From contig JACABB010000038.1 in assembly GCA_013376985.1 (NCBI GenBank), positions 1-40,054 of the forward strand: a stretch of DNA of 40,054 nucleotides, given 5' to 3'. Source of the DNA: Bacteroidales bacterium (GTDB lineage: Bacteria > Bacteroidota > Bacteroidia > Bacteroidales > Tenuifilaceae). Of this stretch, positions 29,411-38,115 are shown one piece after another; within the stretch, counting starts at the first letter, position 1, and the number at the start of each line of letters is the position of its first letter. The notes beneath the pieces were generated by a model, which saw only the letters and a program-made list of their open reading frames with translations, made no database searches and had not been told where the DNA came from. Made by a program: the position numbers and the translations under genes.

Positions 29411-30127
29411 CTAGAATGACATTCCAAACACTAGATAAACCATTTCCTTTTCGGGATTAACAATAAAATTAGCAGTAAGAGGTAGTTTAAATTTATCAGT
29501 AATCTCAACACTCTTAACTGCCTTAACGCCTATGTTAACAATATTAAAATTCTTACCATAGTAACCCTTGTTAGGTGTTAAACCTAGAAACGGAGTAATT
29601 TCTATATTATGAACAATTGAAGTATATTTTAATTCAAAATAAGTTGAATATCGATTTTTACCATTAAATCCTTTGTCGTTACCATAGAGCATAACACCAG
29701 CAATTAATGATAAAGGAAAGGATTTTGAACAATTCAAGGTAACTAACCCTTCAATAATATGGCGAGTTGTTTTGTTCTTTAGATGAAAGTAATCGCCAGT
29801 AACTCCAAGTGTATCAAAAGGGTTGAAATAATCATTAATGGTAAATGATAAATTCTTTATCGTATAAGTTAAAAAAAGATCTACCTCTTGAAGATTCTCC
29901 CTTGCAAATGAGTATGAACCCCATGATCCAAATAATAAACCCCTATAGCTTAATGCCAAGTTTGGTTGAAAGGCAGGGGATTCTGAGAGATTAGTACCAC
30001 GCCATACATAACGGCTAACAATATCAGATGAAATATCAATTTTTAAATTTTTTTCATATTCTTGTGGAAAAACAAAAAGGCAGGAAAATAAAAAAACACA
30101 AAATAAAAAGGTAAACCTAATTTTCAT
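29411..30127 (-). CDS. Putative outer-membrane protein, TorF/Gcw_chp-like
   Basis: The ATG at 30127 gives a proper signal peptide ([20 protein letters not shown] then PQEYEK) and a 238-residue protein; an upstream ATG at 30178 adds 17 residues. The mature start [20 protein letters not shown] closely fits the Gcw_chp/TorF family of putative porins, with many short beta strands and a C-terminal YLVFGMSF. It lies 11 bp upstream of the chemoreceptor gene and is probably co-transcribed. I infer that it admits the compound sensed by that receptor, or is controlled with it. Transport has not been shown for most of this family. Confidence 0.8.
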   Translation of the reverse strand: MKIRFTFLFCVFLFSCLFVFPQEYEKNLKIDISSDIVSRYVWRGTNLSESPAFQPNLALSYRGLLFGSWGSYSFARENLQEVDLFLTYTIKNLSFTINDYFNPFDTLGVTGDYFHLKNKTTRHIIEGLVTLNCSKSFPLSLIAGVMLYGNDKGFNGKNRYSTYFELKYTSIVHNIEITPFLGLTPNKGYYGKNFNIVNIGVKAVKSVEITDKFKLPLTANFIVNPEKEMVYLVFGMSF

Positions 30128-30178
30128 ACTCAACATATTAAATTGATTAATAATCAAAAAATGAATCATTAAAAGCAT

Positions 30179-30515
30179 TTAAATTATTCCAAACAAACAA
30201 CTTATAAAATTCAATATTGTTAAATTTAATAAAACAATCATTAAACTATTAGTTTAAAAATGTTGCGAAATTATTAAATTACTTCTATTTCCTATTGGAA
30301 TGACTTAGTTTTTTCCTAAATATAGAAAATTCATATAAAGCATATAACTCTTAATTTCTTCGCCACATAAGAGTGCTTAGATATGATAAATTGATTCGTT
30401 TATATGCTATTTCAAGACAGCATATACAAAGTCTATTGATAATCAGCTGAAAACAAAATTGCTCCCATCAAAAAATGTTTGTATTTTTGGATAAAATAGG
30501 ATAAACTACTTCGAT
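30179..30515. other. Divergent intergenic region, 337 bp
   Basis: AT-rich gap between the porin-chemoreceptor pair and the HU/SPOR gene. Apart from the promoter at 30459-30490 it contains no gene or RNA that I can recognise. The leftward promoter is not obvious. Confidence 0.5.
30459..30490 (+). promoter_or_regulatory. Promoter of the HU/SPOR gene (-33 and -7)
   Basis: TTG at 30459-30461 is followed after 20 bases by TATTTTTGG at 30482-30490. Both elements and the spacing fit the Bacteroidota sigma-ABfr consensus (TTG, 19-21 bases, TAnnTTTG). The ATG lies 25 bp beyond. Confidence 0.6.
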
Positions 30516-31871
30516 ATGAATAGCAAGGAGTTAGCCGAATTAATTCGTCAAAACACCAGAATAATTCTTCCAGAATTTGGAGCTTTTCTAGTGAAAGATA
30601 ATGGCGAAAAGGGATTTAATCCCAATAATGTTTCATTTAGCCCTTTTCTTAGATATAACGATGGAATGCTTGAAGTATTCGTGGCAAAAAGCAGAGGGAT
30701 AAGCAAAGATGAGGCGACAAAAGATGTTCGTGATTTTGTTGAAACAATAAAAAACGAGTTACTTGAAAAAGGAGTGTTCCCAATTGAAGGACTTGGGTTA
30801 CTTAAACGCGATCAAAGAGGAGGCCTATCATTTACTCTATCGCTTACTAGTGATATAAAAGTTCAATCAGAAGTTTCAACCTCCGAAAAACTAGTTTCTA
30901 AGAAAGAAAAACAGAATGAGAACGTTGAACCAATGGAAACTTTTGATAATAAAAAAGAAGTTGGTTTAGAAAAAGATAGCCCAATTGCTGATAATGAAGT
31001 ATCAGAAATAAAATCTCCTAAGACAACAGTATCCAAAGCAAAGGTTGAAAAATTAACCGTTTCAAAAAAAACTACTAAATCATCAAAAATAGCTGATGAT
31101 ATTGAACCAATACCTATACCAGAAATAACCAGAGAGGCCACTGTTGAGACTAAAATAGAATTAGAAAAAGAAATAACGCCATCCACTAAGCCATTAATTG
31201 AAGAGGAAACAAAACTAACAGAAAAGATAATTGAGATTAATGAAGTAAAAGATAAAAAGGTTGAAACCGAAAAGACAATCTCAACAAATGAACCAATTAT
31301 TGAAAAAAAGAAGAGAATGGGATTAAAAAGATTTATTTATACAGGCATTGCAATTGCCGTAATAATTTTGATGTTTTTTTTAATAAAAAACTACTATCTA
31401 GCCCCAGATGTAGAGCCAGTAAATGATAACTTATCAACAATCAAAGCACCTGAAAAAGATATTACTAAAATAGATGCTAAAGAAAAAATTGAAAAACCTA
31501 AAGATGATATAGATAAAGTTTTTAACAAAATTGAATCCGATAAGCAAGTAAAACAGGTAAAAACAAAAGAGCAAATAAAAAAAGAAGAAGCACAAGAAGA
31601 AGCCATTAAAAATACAGTGATCAAAAATAGCCAGAACAATGCAATTACTGGAGGTAAGTATCATATTGTAGCAGGAAGTTTTAAGAGCCATAAACTTGCA
31701 GAAAAGTATTTAAATGAGCTAAAGAAATCAGGCTATAAACCAACGATTGTTATTCAACCTTCTGGTATGAATGCAGTGACAATAGGCACCTATTCAACCC
31801 GAAATGAAGCAGAAAAAGAAATGAAAAAATTTAAAGAAAAACTCTCAAATCTCTGGATATTAAAAAAATAA
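30516..31871 (+). CDS. HU-domain and SPOR-domain membrane protein
   Basis: A 451-residue protein with a Bacteroidota architecture. Two HU-CCDC81-like domains (about 1-115, with ILPEFGAFLVK and VFPIEGLGLLKRD) are followed by a long Lys/Glu-rich linker, one membrane helix (about 272-292), a second charged linker and a C-terminal SPOR domain (379-449, GKYHIVAGSFKSHKLAEKYL). SPOR domains bind septal peptidoglycan stripped of stem peptides. The N-terminus should be cytoplasmic and the SPOR domain periplasmic, so it may connect a cytoplasmic partner to the division site. A good promoter precedes it. The peptidase gene follows after two bases. Confidence 0.85.
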   Translation: MNSKELAELIRQNTRIILPEFGAFLVKDNGEKGFNPNNVSFSPFLRYNDGMLEVFVAKSRGISKDEATKDVRDFVETIKNELLEKGVFPIEGLGLLKRDQRGGLSFTLSLTSDIKVQSEVSTSEKLVSKKEKQNENVEPMETFDNKKEVGLEKDSPIADNEVSEIKSPKTTVSKAKVEKLTVSKKTTKSSKIADDIEPIPIPEITREATVETKIELEKEITPSTKPLIEEETKLTEKIIEINEVKDKKVETEKTISTNEPIIEKKKRMGLKRFIYTGIAIAVIILMFFLIKNYYLAPDVEPVNDNLSTIKAPEKDITKIDAKEKIEKPKDDIDKVFNKIESDKQVKQVKTKEQIKKEEAQEEAIKNTVIKNSQNNAITGGKYHIVAGSFKSHKLAEKYLNELKKSGYKPTIVIQPSGMNAVTIGTYSTRNEAEKEMKKFKEKLSNLWILKK

Positions 31872-31873
31872 CA

Positions 31874-32593
31874 TTGCTAACTACATCTAAGAAAATTATA
31901 AACTACCCGAAAATTGGGGATATTACCTACAAAAGAAATTCTAGAGCACGTAGGTTATCTATTTCAATAAATAACTCTAAGGGTGTAAGAGTAACAATCC
32001 CAGGTACACTTTCATTCAGAAGTGCGGAATCTTTTGTGCTATCGAAATCTGAGTGGATAATTGAGAAAGTTCAATACTTTAATAATAGAGTGGATTTGAT
32101 TATTCAGTCGGGAGTTTATAAGACAAGAACCCATACGTTAATTTACTTTCCGGTTAGCAGTACTAAAATTGTGGTAAAAATAGATTCTCAATATATTAAT
32201 GTATTCTACCCTGAACAATTTGATATCTCAAACCAACAAGTTCAGTTAGCTGCAAAAAAAGGAATTGAAAATGCTTATCGCATCGAAGCAAAGGAAATAC
32301 TTCCTCAAAGAGTTGAATTTAATGCCCAAAAATATGGATTCCGATTTAATAGGATAAGTATAAAAAGAACCACAAGTAGATGGGGTAGCTGCTCATCAAA
32401 GAATAATATCAATTTAAGTATTTTTTTAATGAAACTCCCAGATGAACTCATCGATTATATTATAATACACGAGCTATGCCATACAATACACAAAAATCAT
32501 GGATCTAAATTCTGGGCTGCTCTGGATCAAATAACCGGAGGCAATGCCAAAAAATTTTCAAAAGAGGTTAAAAAGTTTAAAACAGGGGTTTAG
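31874..32593 (+). CDS. YgjP-like M48-type zinc metallopeptidase domain protein
   Basis: A 239-residue protein of the DUF45/YgjP family. The zinc site is His199-Glu200-x-x-His203 with third ligand His209 in HELCHTIHKNHGSKFW. The family block RWGSCSSKNNINLS sits at 169-182. The only usable start is a TTG at 31874, two bases after the previous stop, which suggests translational coupling. Related proteins have been linked to peptidase and to nucleotide pyrophosphatase activity, so the substrate is uncertain. Its stop codon shares two bases with the stop of the convergent nitroreductase gene. Confidence 0.85.
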   Translation: MLTTSKKIINYPKIGDITYKRNSRARRLSISINNSKGVRVTIPGTLSFRSAESFVLSKSEWIIEKVQYFNNRVDLIIQSGVYKTRTHTLIYFPVSSTKIVVKIDSQYINVFYPEQFDISNQQVQLAAKKGIENAYRIEAKEILPQRVEFNAQKYGFRFNRISIKRTTSRWGSCSSKNNINLSIFLMKLPDELIDYIIIHELCHTIHKNHGSKFWAALDQITGGNAKKFSKEVKKFKTGV

Positions 32594-33120
32594 AATTTAA
32601 TTTTTTCCCAAAAAACTATATCGCATAGCAATTTTCTTTTCTCTAAATGTTTTTCAGGATTAATCATATCTTTAGGATAGCCCAATGGTATTAATGCTAT
32701 AGGTGTTATATGAGCAGGTAACTCTAGGATAGAAGAGCATTTCATCACGTCAAACTTACATACCCAGCAGGTTGCGAGACCATTATCGGTTGCAGCCAAC
32801 ATCAAATGATCGATTGCAATTGCCATATCAATATCACAATGATCTTTCCCATCTGCACGTCGCCAGGAACGATTATGATCGCCACATGCAACAATAATAG
32901 CTGGAGCGGATTCTAGCCAAGTACGAGAATAGCATGAAGCAATCATTTTCTTTAAAGATTCATCGGAGATCACAACAAATAACCAAGGCTGACCATTAAC
33001 AGCCGAAGGAGCTATTCGAGCGGCTTCAAAAATTTTCTCGATTATCTCCTTTGGGACATCTTTATCCAAAAAAGATCTGCAACTAAATCGCTTACGCGCC
33101 AAATCTAAGAATGAATCCAT
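32590..33120 (-). CDS. Nitroreductase family protein
   Basis: I choose the ATG at 33120 (MDSFLDLARKRFSCRSF), giving 176 residues and a four-base gap to the upstream gene; a TTG at 33135 would overlap it. The FMN-binding signature is RFSCRSFLDKDVP and AARIAPSAVNGQPWLFVV, and the C-terminal half has IALIPLGYPKD. Such enzymes use NAD(P)H to reduce nitro groups, quinones or flavins; the physiological substrate is unknown. Two Cys residues lie in ATCWVCKFD, as in several anaerobe members. It is co-directional with the small gene at 33125-33409. Confidence 0.93.
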   Translation of the reverse strand: MDSFLDLARKRFSCRSFLDKDVPKEIIEKIFEAARIAPSAVNGQPWLFVVISDESLKKMIASCYSRTWLESAPAIIVACGDHNRSWRRADGKDHCDIDMAIAIDHLMLAATDNGLATCWVCKFDVMKCSSILELPAHITPIALIPLGYPKDMINPEKHLEKRKLLCDIVFWEKIKF

Positions 33121-33124
33121 ACTA

Positions 33125-33409
33125 TTAATCTTCAAGAGAATGTAACCGTTCCGTTAACTCAATAATACGATGATAAAAATCTTCAGCTATAGCATTATAG
33201 TAAGCTTTATCTTTAGTTTTATCTACATTTAAAAAACTGGAATTCAATTTACTGACAATTTCATCACGCAACTTTAATGCATCCGAAATAATATCCAAAG
33301 TATTTTCCTGATCTAAAACAACCGAAAAACTTAACTGCGTATAGCATTCATCAATAAAGTGGTTAACCAAGTATTTTACATCTTTTTTAAAATCACGGAT
33401 GCTAGCCAT
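33125..33409 (-). CDS. Small helical protein of unknown function
   Basis: A 94-residue acidic protein, mostly helical, starting MASIRDFKKDVKYLVNHFID. It has no signal peptide, membrane segment or Cys cluster; a single Cys is at position 22. The coding potential is good: it has an ATG start, fills the gap before the nitroreductase exactly (four bases) and has no competing frame. I recall similar short proteins in Bacteroidota but know no function. It is probably co-transcribed with the nitroreductase gene. Confidence 0.75.
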   Translation of the reverse strand: MASIRDFKKDVKYLVNHFIDECYTQLSFSVVLDQENTLDIISDALKLRDEIVSKLNSSFLNVDKTKDKAYYNAIAEDFYHRIIELTERLHSLED

Positions 33410-33536
33410 AATATTTACTTTTCATTTTGTACTCAATAATTTAGCTTAATAAATATAGGTTATTTTAAATATCGTTTTCAGCTATCATACTTTTTTTTCA
33501 ATGATCTTCGTCAACTTTTTGAAAAAGTTAAACTAG

Positions 33537-34001
33537 CTAATAACCATAAACTCTACCCTCAACTCTATGTATTTTGATTTCGAAAACTTTAACGTTATCC
33601 ACAGATGGCTTGCTATAGGTAAAATTAGTTTTCCCTGAATACTTTTCCATTATAATCTCAAGGATTTCAATTTTACTATCATAGCCATCAATTGGCAATA
33701 ATTCACCATGAACCAATGCACTCCGATATTTCATAGAATACGAACAAGCAACAGTTTCATTTTGGATTCTCATCTCATAGCCTGTACTAAAAGCAACACA
33801 AATTCTTGGATTACTTTTCCAAATCTCTATCTTTTTACCTTCGGGCGCACAGTGAATAAACAGTCGACCATTTTTATACCCAAAGTTTAAAGGAAGTACA
33901 TAAGGAAGGCCATCTGTATCAATCATTGATACATGGCAAACAATAGAATCGTTAATGATTTGATCTATCTCTCGTTGTGAAATTCCACTTCTACTTTTCA
34001 T
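33537..34001 (-). CDS. Pyridoxamine 5'-phosphate oxidase-like flavoprotein (NimA-like)
   Basis: A 154-residue split-barrel protein. The FMN-binding pattern is seen in CHVSMIDTDGLPYVLPLNFGYKN, interrupted here as CHVSMIDTDG and LPYVLPLNFG. The later block VACSYSMKYRSALVHGE is typical of the NimA group of 5-nitroimidazole reductases and their relatives. It likely binds flavin or F420-like cofactor and a partner reductant. It lies near the nitroreductase gene in the same direction but 127 bp away. Resistance to nitroimidazoles cannot be asserted from this similarity. Confidence 0.88.
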   Translation of the reverse strand: MKSRSGISQREIDQIINDSIVCHVSMIDTDGLPYVLPLNFGYKNGRLFIHCAPEGKKIEIWKSNPRICVAFSTGYEMRIQNETVACSYSMKYRSALVHGELLPIDGYDSKIEILEIIMEKYSGKTNFTYSKPSVDNVKVFEIKIHRVEGRVYGY

Positions 34002-34128
34002 ACAAAATCTTATTTTTCAATACGATTGAAATTGGTTTGAAAATTAAAGCAACTAAAATAGATATATTTTGATAAATAAAAATAGTAAATATTGATTAAG
34101 GGAATGAATATCCATTACTATACTTTTT

Positions 34129-34137
34129 TATCTTTGC
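34129..34137 (+). promoter_or_regulatory. Candidate yebC promoter, -7 box
   Basis: TATCTTTGC is an exact match to TAnnTTTG(C), 30 bp before the yebC ATG. A TTG at 34092-34094 is too far upstream for the normal spacing, so only the -7 element is supported. Confidence 0.5.
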
Positions 34138-34167
34138 ACATCATTTAACCATTTTAAAGATTTTGAT

Positions 34168-34884
34168 ATGGGACGTGCGTTTGAATACAGAAAAGCTAGA
34201 AAGATGAAACGTTGGGGCAACATGGCTCGCGTATTCACCAGAATTGGCAGAGAAATTACTATTGCTGTTAAAGCTAGCGGACCCGATCCCGAAGGTAATC
34301 CAAGATTGAGACTTCTGATTCAGACTGCAAAATCGGAGAACATGCCCAAGGATAATGTTGAAAGGGCAATTAAAAAGGCAACAGAAAAGGATCAAAAGGA
34401 TTATAAAGAGGTAGTTTATGAGGGTTATGCACCTCATGGTATTGCCGTGCTTGTTGAAACAGCTACCGATAACCCAACAAGAACAGTTGCAAATGTTCGA
34501 AGTTACTTCAATAAATTTGGTGGTTCACTTGGAACCACTGGAATGCTTGATTTTCTTTTCGAGCGTAAATGTTCGTTTAAAGTGGAAATGAAAGAGGGTA
34601 TTAACCTCGAAGAACTTGAACTCGAACTAATTGATTTTGGTGTTGAGGAGATTTTTGCTGAGGATGAAAATATTATGATTTTTGCCGAGTTCACCAATTT
34701 TGGACCTATCCAACGATTTTTAGAAGATAGGAAAATGAATATTCTTAGTTTCAACTTCGAGAGGATACCCAATGATACAAAATCTCTATCACCAGAACAA
34801 CTCGAAGAGGTTGAAAAACTAATTGAGAAGATTGAAGAGGATGAGGATGTAACAAACGTATTCCACAATATTAAAGCATCCTAA
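34168..34884 (+). CDS. yebC: YebC/PmpR-family protein
   Basis: A 238-residue protein of the three-domain TACO1/YebC family. The start MGRAFEYRKARKMKRWGNMA and KAGPDPEGNPRLR-like block (KASGPDPEGNPRLRLLI) are diagnostic, and the middle has VANVRSYFNKFGGSLGTTG. The family was first called a DNA-binding regulator; later work on YebC and TACO1 supports a role in translation through polyproline or difficult stretches. It is monocistronic with a good -7 box, and converges on the metallo-hydrolase gene with a 25 bp gap. Confidence 0.95.
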   Translation: MGRAFEYRKARKMKRWGNMARVFTRIGREITIAVKASGPDPEGNPRLRLLIQTAKSENMPKDNVERAIKKATEKDQKDYKEVVYEGYAPHGIAVLVETATDNPTRTVANVRSYFNKFGGSLGTTGMLDFLFERKCSFKVEMKEGINLEELELELIDFGVEEIFAEDENIMIFAEFTNFGPIQRFLEDRKMNILSFNFERIPNDTKSLSPEQLEEVEKLIEKIEEDEDVTNVFHNIKAS

Positions 34885-34909
34885 ATATAAGGATTAATGT
34901 TTCTCCTTA

Positions 34910-35584
34910 CTAGTTTGCTGATTGCTTTGGAATAATAACCCTAATATTCCCCTCAAGCATTTTTGCAAAATTCTCAGCATCTTCAACTTTTCCTTCATAC
35001 ATTCCAAAATGAATAGGAATTGCGATTGATGCTTTTGTGTCAAGAACTGCTTTTACAGCATCATCAACGGTATTCATTGTATAGGTTTGCCCTAAAGGCA
35101 AAAGGATAATATCGCAAGGGATGTGCTGCATTTCGGGGATTCGTTCAGTATCGCCCGTATGATAAATCCTAACGCCATTAATGGTTAAAACGTAACCAAC
35201 CCAATTGCTACGCCTCGGGTGCTTATCGGATTTAATTACATTATACGCTGGGACTGCCTGAACTGATATTCCCTCCCACTCGGATTTAAATCCAGGGGTT
35301 ACAGGATGAATTTTTGATATACCTAGTATCATTATCTTTTCCTTAAGCTCCACAGGACAGAAAACAACCGTTTCGTTTGTGGCTATTTTCTTAATGTCTT
35401 CAACCGAAAAGTGATCGAAATGAGGATGGGTTATAAATATAACATCCGCTTTATCGGATACCTTTAAGTTGAATGGATCGATATAAATTGTCTTACCAAG
35501 ATGCTGCATTTTAACTGAAGATTGTCCAAACCATTGAATACTTTCGGCGACTGTTCCTACATTTTTTGATGATTGAGTTGTCAT
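34910..35584 (-). CDS. Metallo-beta-lactamase fold hydrolase (UlaG-like)
   Basis: A 224-residue metal-dependent hydrolase of the UPF0173/UlaG type. Metal ligands are His53, His55, Asp57 and His58 in FITHPHFDHFS, the Asp of YHTGDTERIPEM and a late His in IPIHFGMYEG. The N-terminal QWFGQSSVKMQHLGKTIYID fits this branch rather than true beta-lactamases. Two cytosolic zinc (or manganese) ions are expected; the substrate is unknown. It converges with yebC and is followed upstream by the transglycosylase gene, 74 bp away and in the same direction. Confidence 0.9.
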   Translation of the reverse strand: MTTQSSKNVGTVAESIQWFGQSSVKMQHLGKTIYIDPFNLKVSDKADVIFITHPHFDHFSVEDIKKIATNETVVFCPVELKEKIMILGISKIHPVTPGFKSEWEGISVQAVPAYNVIKSDKHPRRSNWVGYVLTINGVRIYHTGDTERIPEMQHIPCDIILLPLGQTYTMNTVDDAVKAVLDTKASIAIPIHFGMYEGKVEDAENFAKMLEGNIRVIIPKQSAN

Positions 35585-35658
35585 AATCAGTCAGTTTATT
35601 GAGTTGTGTTTGGTTATGATCGCTTAAGCAAAAAATAACGAAAACAAGATACAATAAT

Positions 35659-37671
35659 TTAAGGTAAAAGTAAAGCAGTATCCCTCTCAATACTGACTTC
35701 ATCAATACTTATAGAATCCGATATTGTGTTAGTTGTATCAATTAGCATATTTTTTGCTTGCCCATTTAGCTTAATATTATAGGTTAAATTGTTAAATTGA
35801 TCTTCGGAAATCATCCCTCGTGATAGCATTTTATTGCTAACGAATTTGAAATCATCCTCCATAAACGATTTTAGATTTCCATCCTTTTCAAATAAGTATT
35901 TGAATTTTTTAGGGCGAGGAACGATGCTTGCCAAATACAAAGCCTCGTCAAGTGTAACATCCTTGGGGCTTTTACTAAAATAGTATTGACATGCTTCCGA
36001 AACACCATATACATTAGGCCCCCATTCTATGATATTTAAATAGATCTCAAGTAATCGTTCCTTCGAAACTATTGCTTGGTTCTCGATTAACCAAACTATT
36101 AAATACTCTTCTGCTTTACGAAAAAGGTTCTTGTTTTTACTTAAATAAAGATTTTTAACCAACTGCATGGTTATTGTACTTCCGCCTCGGGCATATCTTT
36201 TCTGCTTAATATTCTCAGAAATAGCATATTTAAACGCATCTAGATCAAACCCTTGATTGGTAAAGAATCCACCATCCTCCGAAGTAACAACAGCATCAAT
36301 AATAAAAGGGGAGATCTCGTTTAAACGTTTGAAATTTTTATTGCTCAGATCAATTCGAATGGTTCTAATATACTGCCCTTCATCATATACATCATGGCTA
36401 AAGGTGTCGTTTAATGCGCTAAAATTTCTAGAACCATATTGTAATAGCCCAAAGTTTCTGGTAATCAACTTAGGATTTAAATACACGCTGTCGGGGTTAT
36501 CGAGTCTTACCTTAAAATCTAGAGAATAATCAATGGTTCCATTTGTTTTAATCCCTTTAAGGTTGGTGAACAACCCATCGGGTAAGGCATCAAATAGCTG
36601 CTGCGATTGAAACACACCTGTATTTATTTTAAGTGCAAAGAATCGTTCATCGTTTGGGATATACTCCAGATATAGTTTAGCCTTTAGTCCATTTAAGTCA
36701 ATAGTTGAAGTGCTATCGATAAGGTAGTACTCTGAGTTAATCGCAATATCAATATAACATCCACCATGTTTAACCTTAACAGTTTGATCTGAAAGACGCT
36801 GACTATATAGATCTAGCGATTTAACCGATGAATTTATCTGAAGATGAGTATTATCCCGACTTAACTCTTTTGCTGTAATTCTTAAACTCAAAGTATCGAA
36901 CGAAATATTAAGACCAAGTTTACGGTTAAGCAATGGCAGTGGTTTCTTCTCCCCAACCATAATTGCTTTAAGAGTGATGTCCGATTTTTCCTTATCTGCC
37001 AATCCATTTAAATTAATAAAGTATTTTTCGCCATTTTCATAAACCTCAATCTGTGTATTGAAACCCTTAGCATTCGATTCAAACTCAGGAACAGAAATAT
37101 GCGTGGCATAAGATGAATCCGAATAGCTGAGTAAGAAATTGTTAACATGATACTTTGCCGTAGTTAAACCAAATATTGCCTTAACAAAACGGTAAATTGT
37201 ATATTGTCTATTGCTATGGCTATTACTTTCATCAACCGAGGAATGTTGAATTTGCAAACTATCAATATGATTACCAACTAAGAAATTGTAGTTTGAATTA
37301 GTCTTTTCGCCTACTAGGTTAATTTTAGGATTACTAACCCATATCTCCAGCGGATTAATCTTTAGAAAAACTAGATCGGTAAAATTTAATTTTACCTCTG
37401 CCCTATTGATTCTAAAAAGAGTATCCCTGTTTTCAACTTTGCCTGAGAGGTTTTCAACATAGATATTCTGGAAGCCTGAAAAGCCAATCTTTTCGGCATT
37501 AATGGCAAGTCCATATCGATTTTTAATGCTTGAGCATCGGTTTTGGAAAATGATTTGAACTATACTATTCCGAACCAAAAAAAAGATGATAACAAGAACA
37601 GCTAAAGCATATAGGAAATACCTAAAGTAACCTTTATCCCTCATTCTTTCAAAAATATTGTTTATAATCAT
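35659..37671 (-). CDS. AsmA-like and GT51 peptidoglycan transglycosylase fusion
   Basis: A 670-residue inner-membrane protein. One membrane helix (about 16-34) is followed by a long periplasmic beta-rich region (about 45-440) resembling AsmA-type domains, then a GT51 glycosyltransferase domain (about 445-600) that polymerises glycan strands from lipid II. Catalytic Glu465 lies in TSEDGGFFTNQGFD, and RGGSTITMQLVKNLYL and LLEIYLNIIEWG are the other GT51 blocks. Asn472 replaces the His usual in the E-D-x-x-F-x-x-H-x-G motif. There is no transpeptidase domain, so it is MtgA-like in chemistry but about 430 residues longer. A good -7 box precedes the ATG. Confidence 0.85.
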   Translation of the reverse strand: MIINNIFERMRDKGYFRYFLYALAVLVIIFFLVRNSIVQIIFQNRCSSIKNRYGLAINAEKIGFSGFQNIYVENLSGKVENRDTLFRINRAEVKLNFTDLVFLKINPLEIWVSNPKINLVGEKTNSNYNFLVGNHIDSLQIQHSSVDESNSHSNRQYTIYRFVKAIFGLTTAKYHVNNFLLSYSDSSYATHISVPEFESNAKGFNTQIEVYENGEKYFINLNGLADKEKSDITLKAIMVGEKKPLPLLNRKLGLNISFDTLSLRITAKELSRDNTHLQINSSVKSLDLYSQRLSDQTVKVKHGGCYIDIAINSEYYLIDSTSTIDLNGLKAKLYLEYIPNDERFFALKINTGVFQSQQLFDALPDGLFTNLKGIKTNGTIDYSLDFKVRLDNPDSVYLNPKLITRNFGLLQYGSRNFSALNDTFSHDVYDEGQYIRTIRIDLSNKNFKRLNEISPFIIDAVVTSEDGGFFTNQGFDLDAFKYAISENIKQKRYARGGSTITMQLVKNLYLSKNKNLFRKAEEYLIVWLIENQAIVSKERLLEIYLNIIEWGPNVYGVSEACQYYFSKSPKDVTLDEALYLASIVPRPKKFKYLFEKDGNLKSFMEDDFKFVSNKMLSRGMISEDQFNNLTYNIKLNGQAKNMLIDTTNTISDSISIDEVSIERDTALLLP

Positions 37672-38115
37672 ATTAATACGATAGATGCTGCAAAGGTATA
37701 ATTTTGAAACACTTGATGGAATAAAAAAATTTATTTAAACTTGAAAACTAAATGATTAAAAGTGTTTTAAATTGATATATTCCACAAAATTATTGATTCC
37801 AATACTAATATCTATCTAAAATGATTTTCTTCTAAATCATTATCTCATCAACAAGAAATATTGATACATAATTTATAATGCGTTTTATAAAACCTAACTT
37901 TAGGATATTTAATTATTTGCAACAAAAGTCATATAACAGGACAATATATTCATATAATATTCAATGAATGATTTTTTATATAAAAATAGAAAAAACCTTT
38001 TAAATTGACTTATTTTTTAAATTTTTTAGTGCTTGTAACTTTTGATATTTTCTTTTGTATATATTAGCGACCTTAAGGAGCATATTGGATTACAGGTAAA
38101 GGATATACAAATTGC
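37672..38115. other. Divergent intergenic region, 444 bp
   Basis: Very AT-rich gap between the transglycosylase and TPR-HTH genes. Apart from the -7 box at 37690-37698 I find no gene, repeat or RNA. Its length suggests regulatory sites for the rightward gene, which is preceded by TTTGATATTTTCTTTTG at about 38039-38056, not a clean promoter match. Confidence 0.45.
37690..37698 (-). promoter_or_regulatory. Candidate transglycosylase promoter, -7 box
   Basis: On the minus strand TACCTTTGC matches TAnnTTTG(C) exactly, about 20 bp before the ATG at 37671. No -33 TTG at the expected spacing was found. Confidence 0.4.

Noticed and set aside
33537-34001. Nitroimidazole resistance gene (nim)
   Set aside because: The similarity is to the wider pyridoxamine-oxidase-like family. 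Sequence alone does not support a resistance claim.
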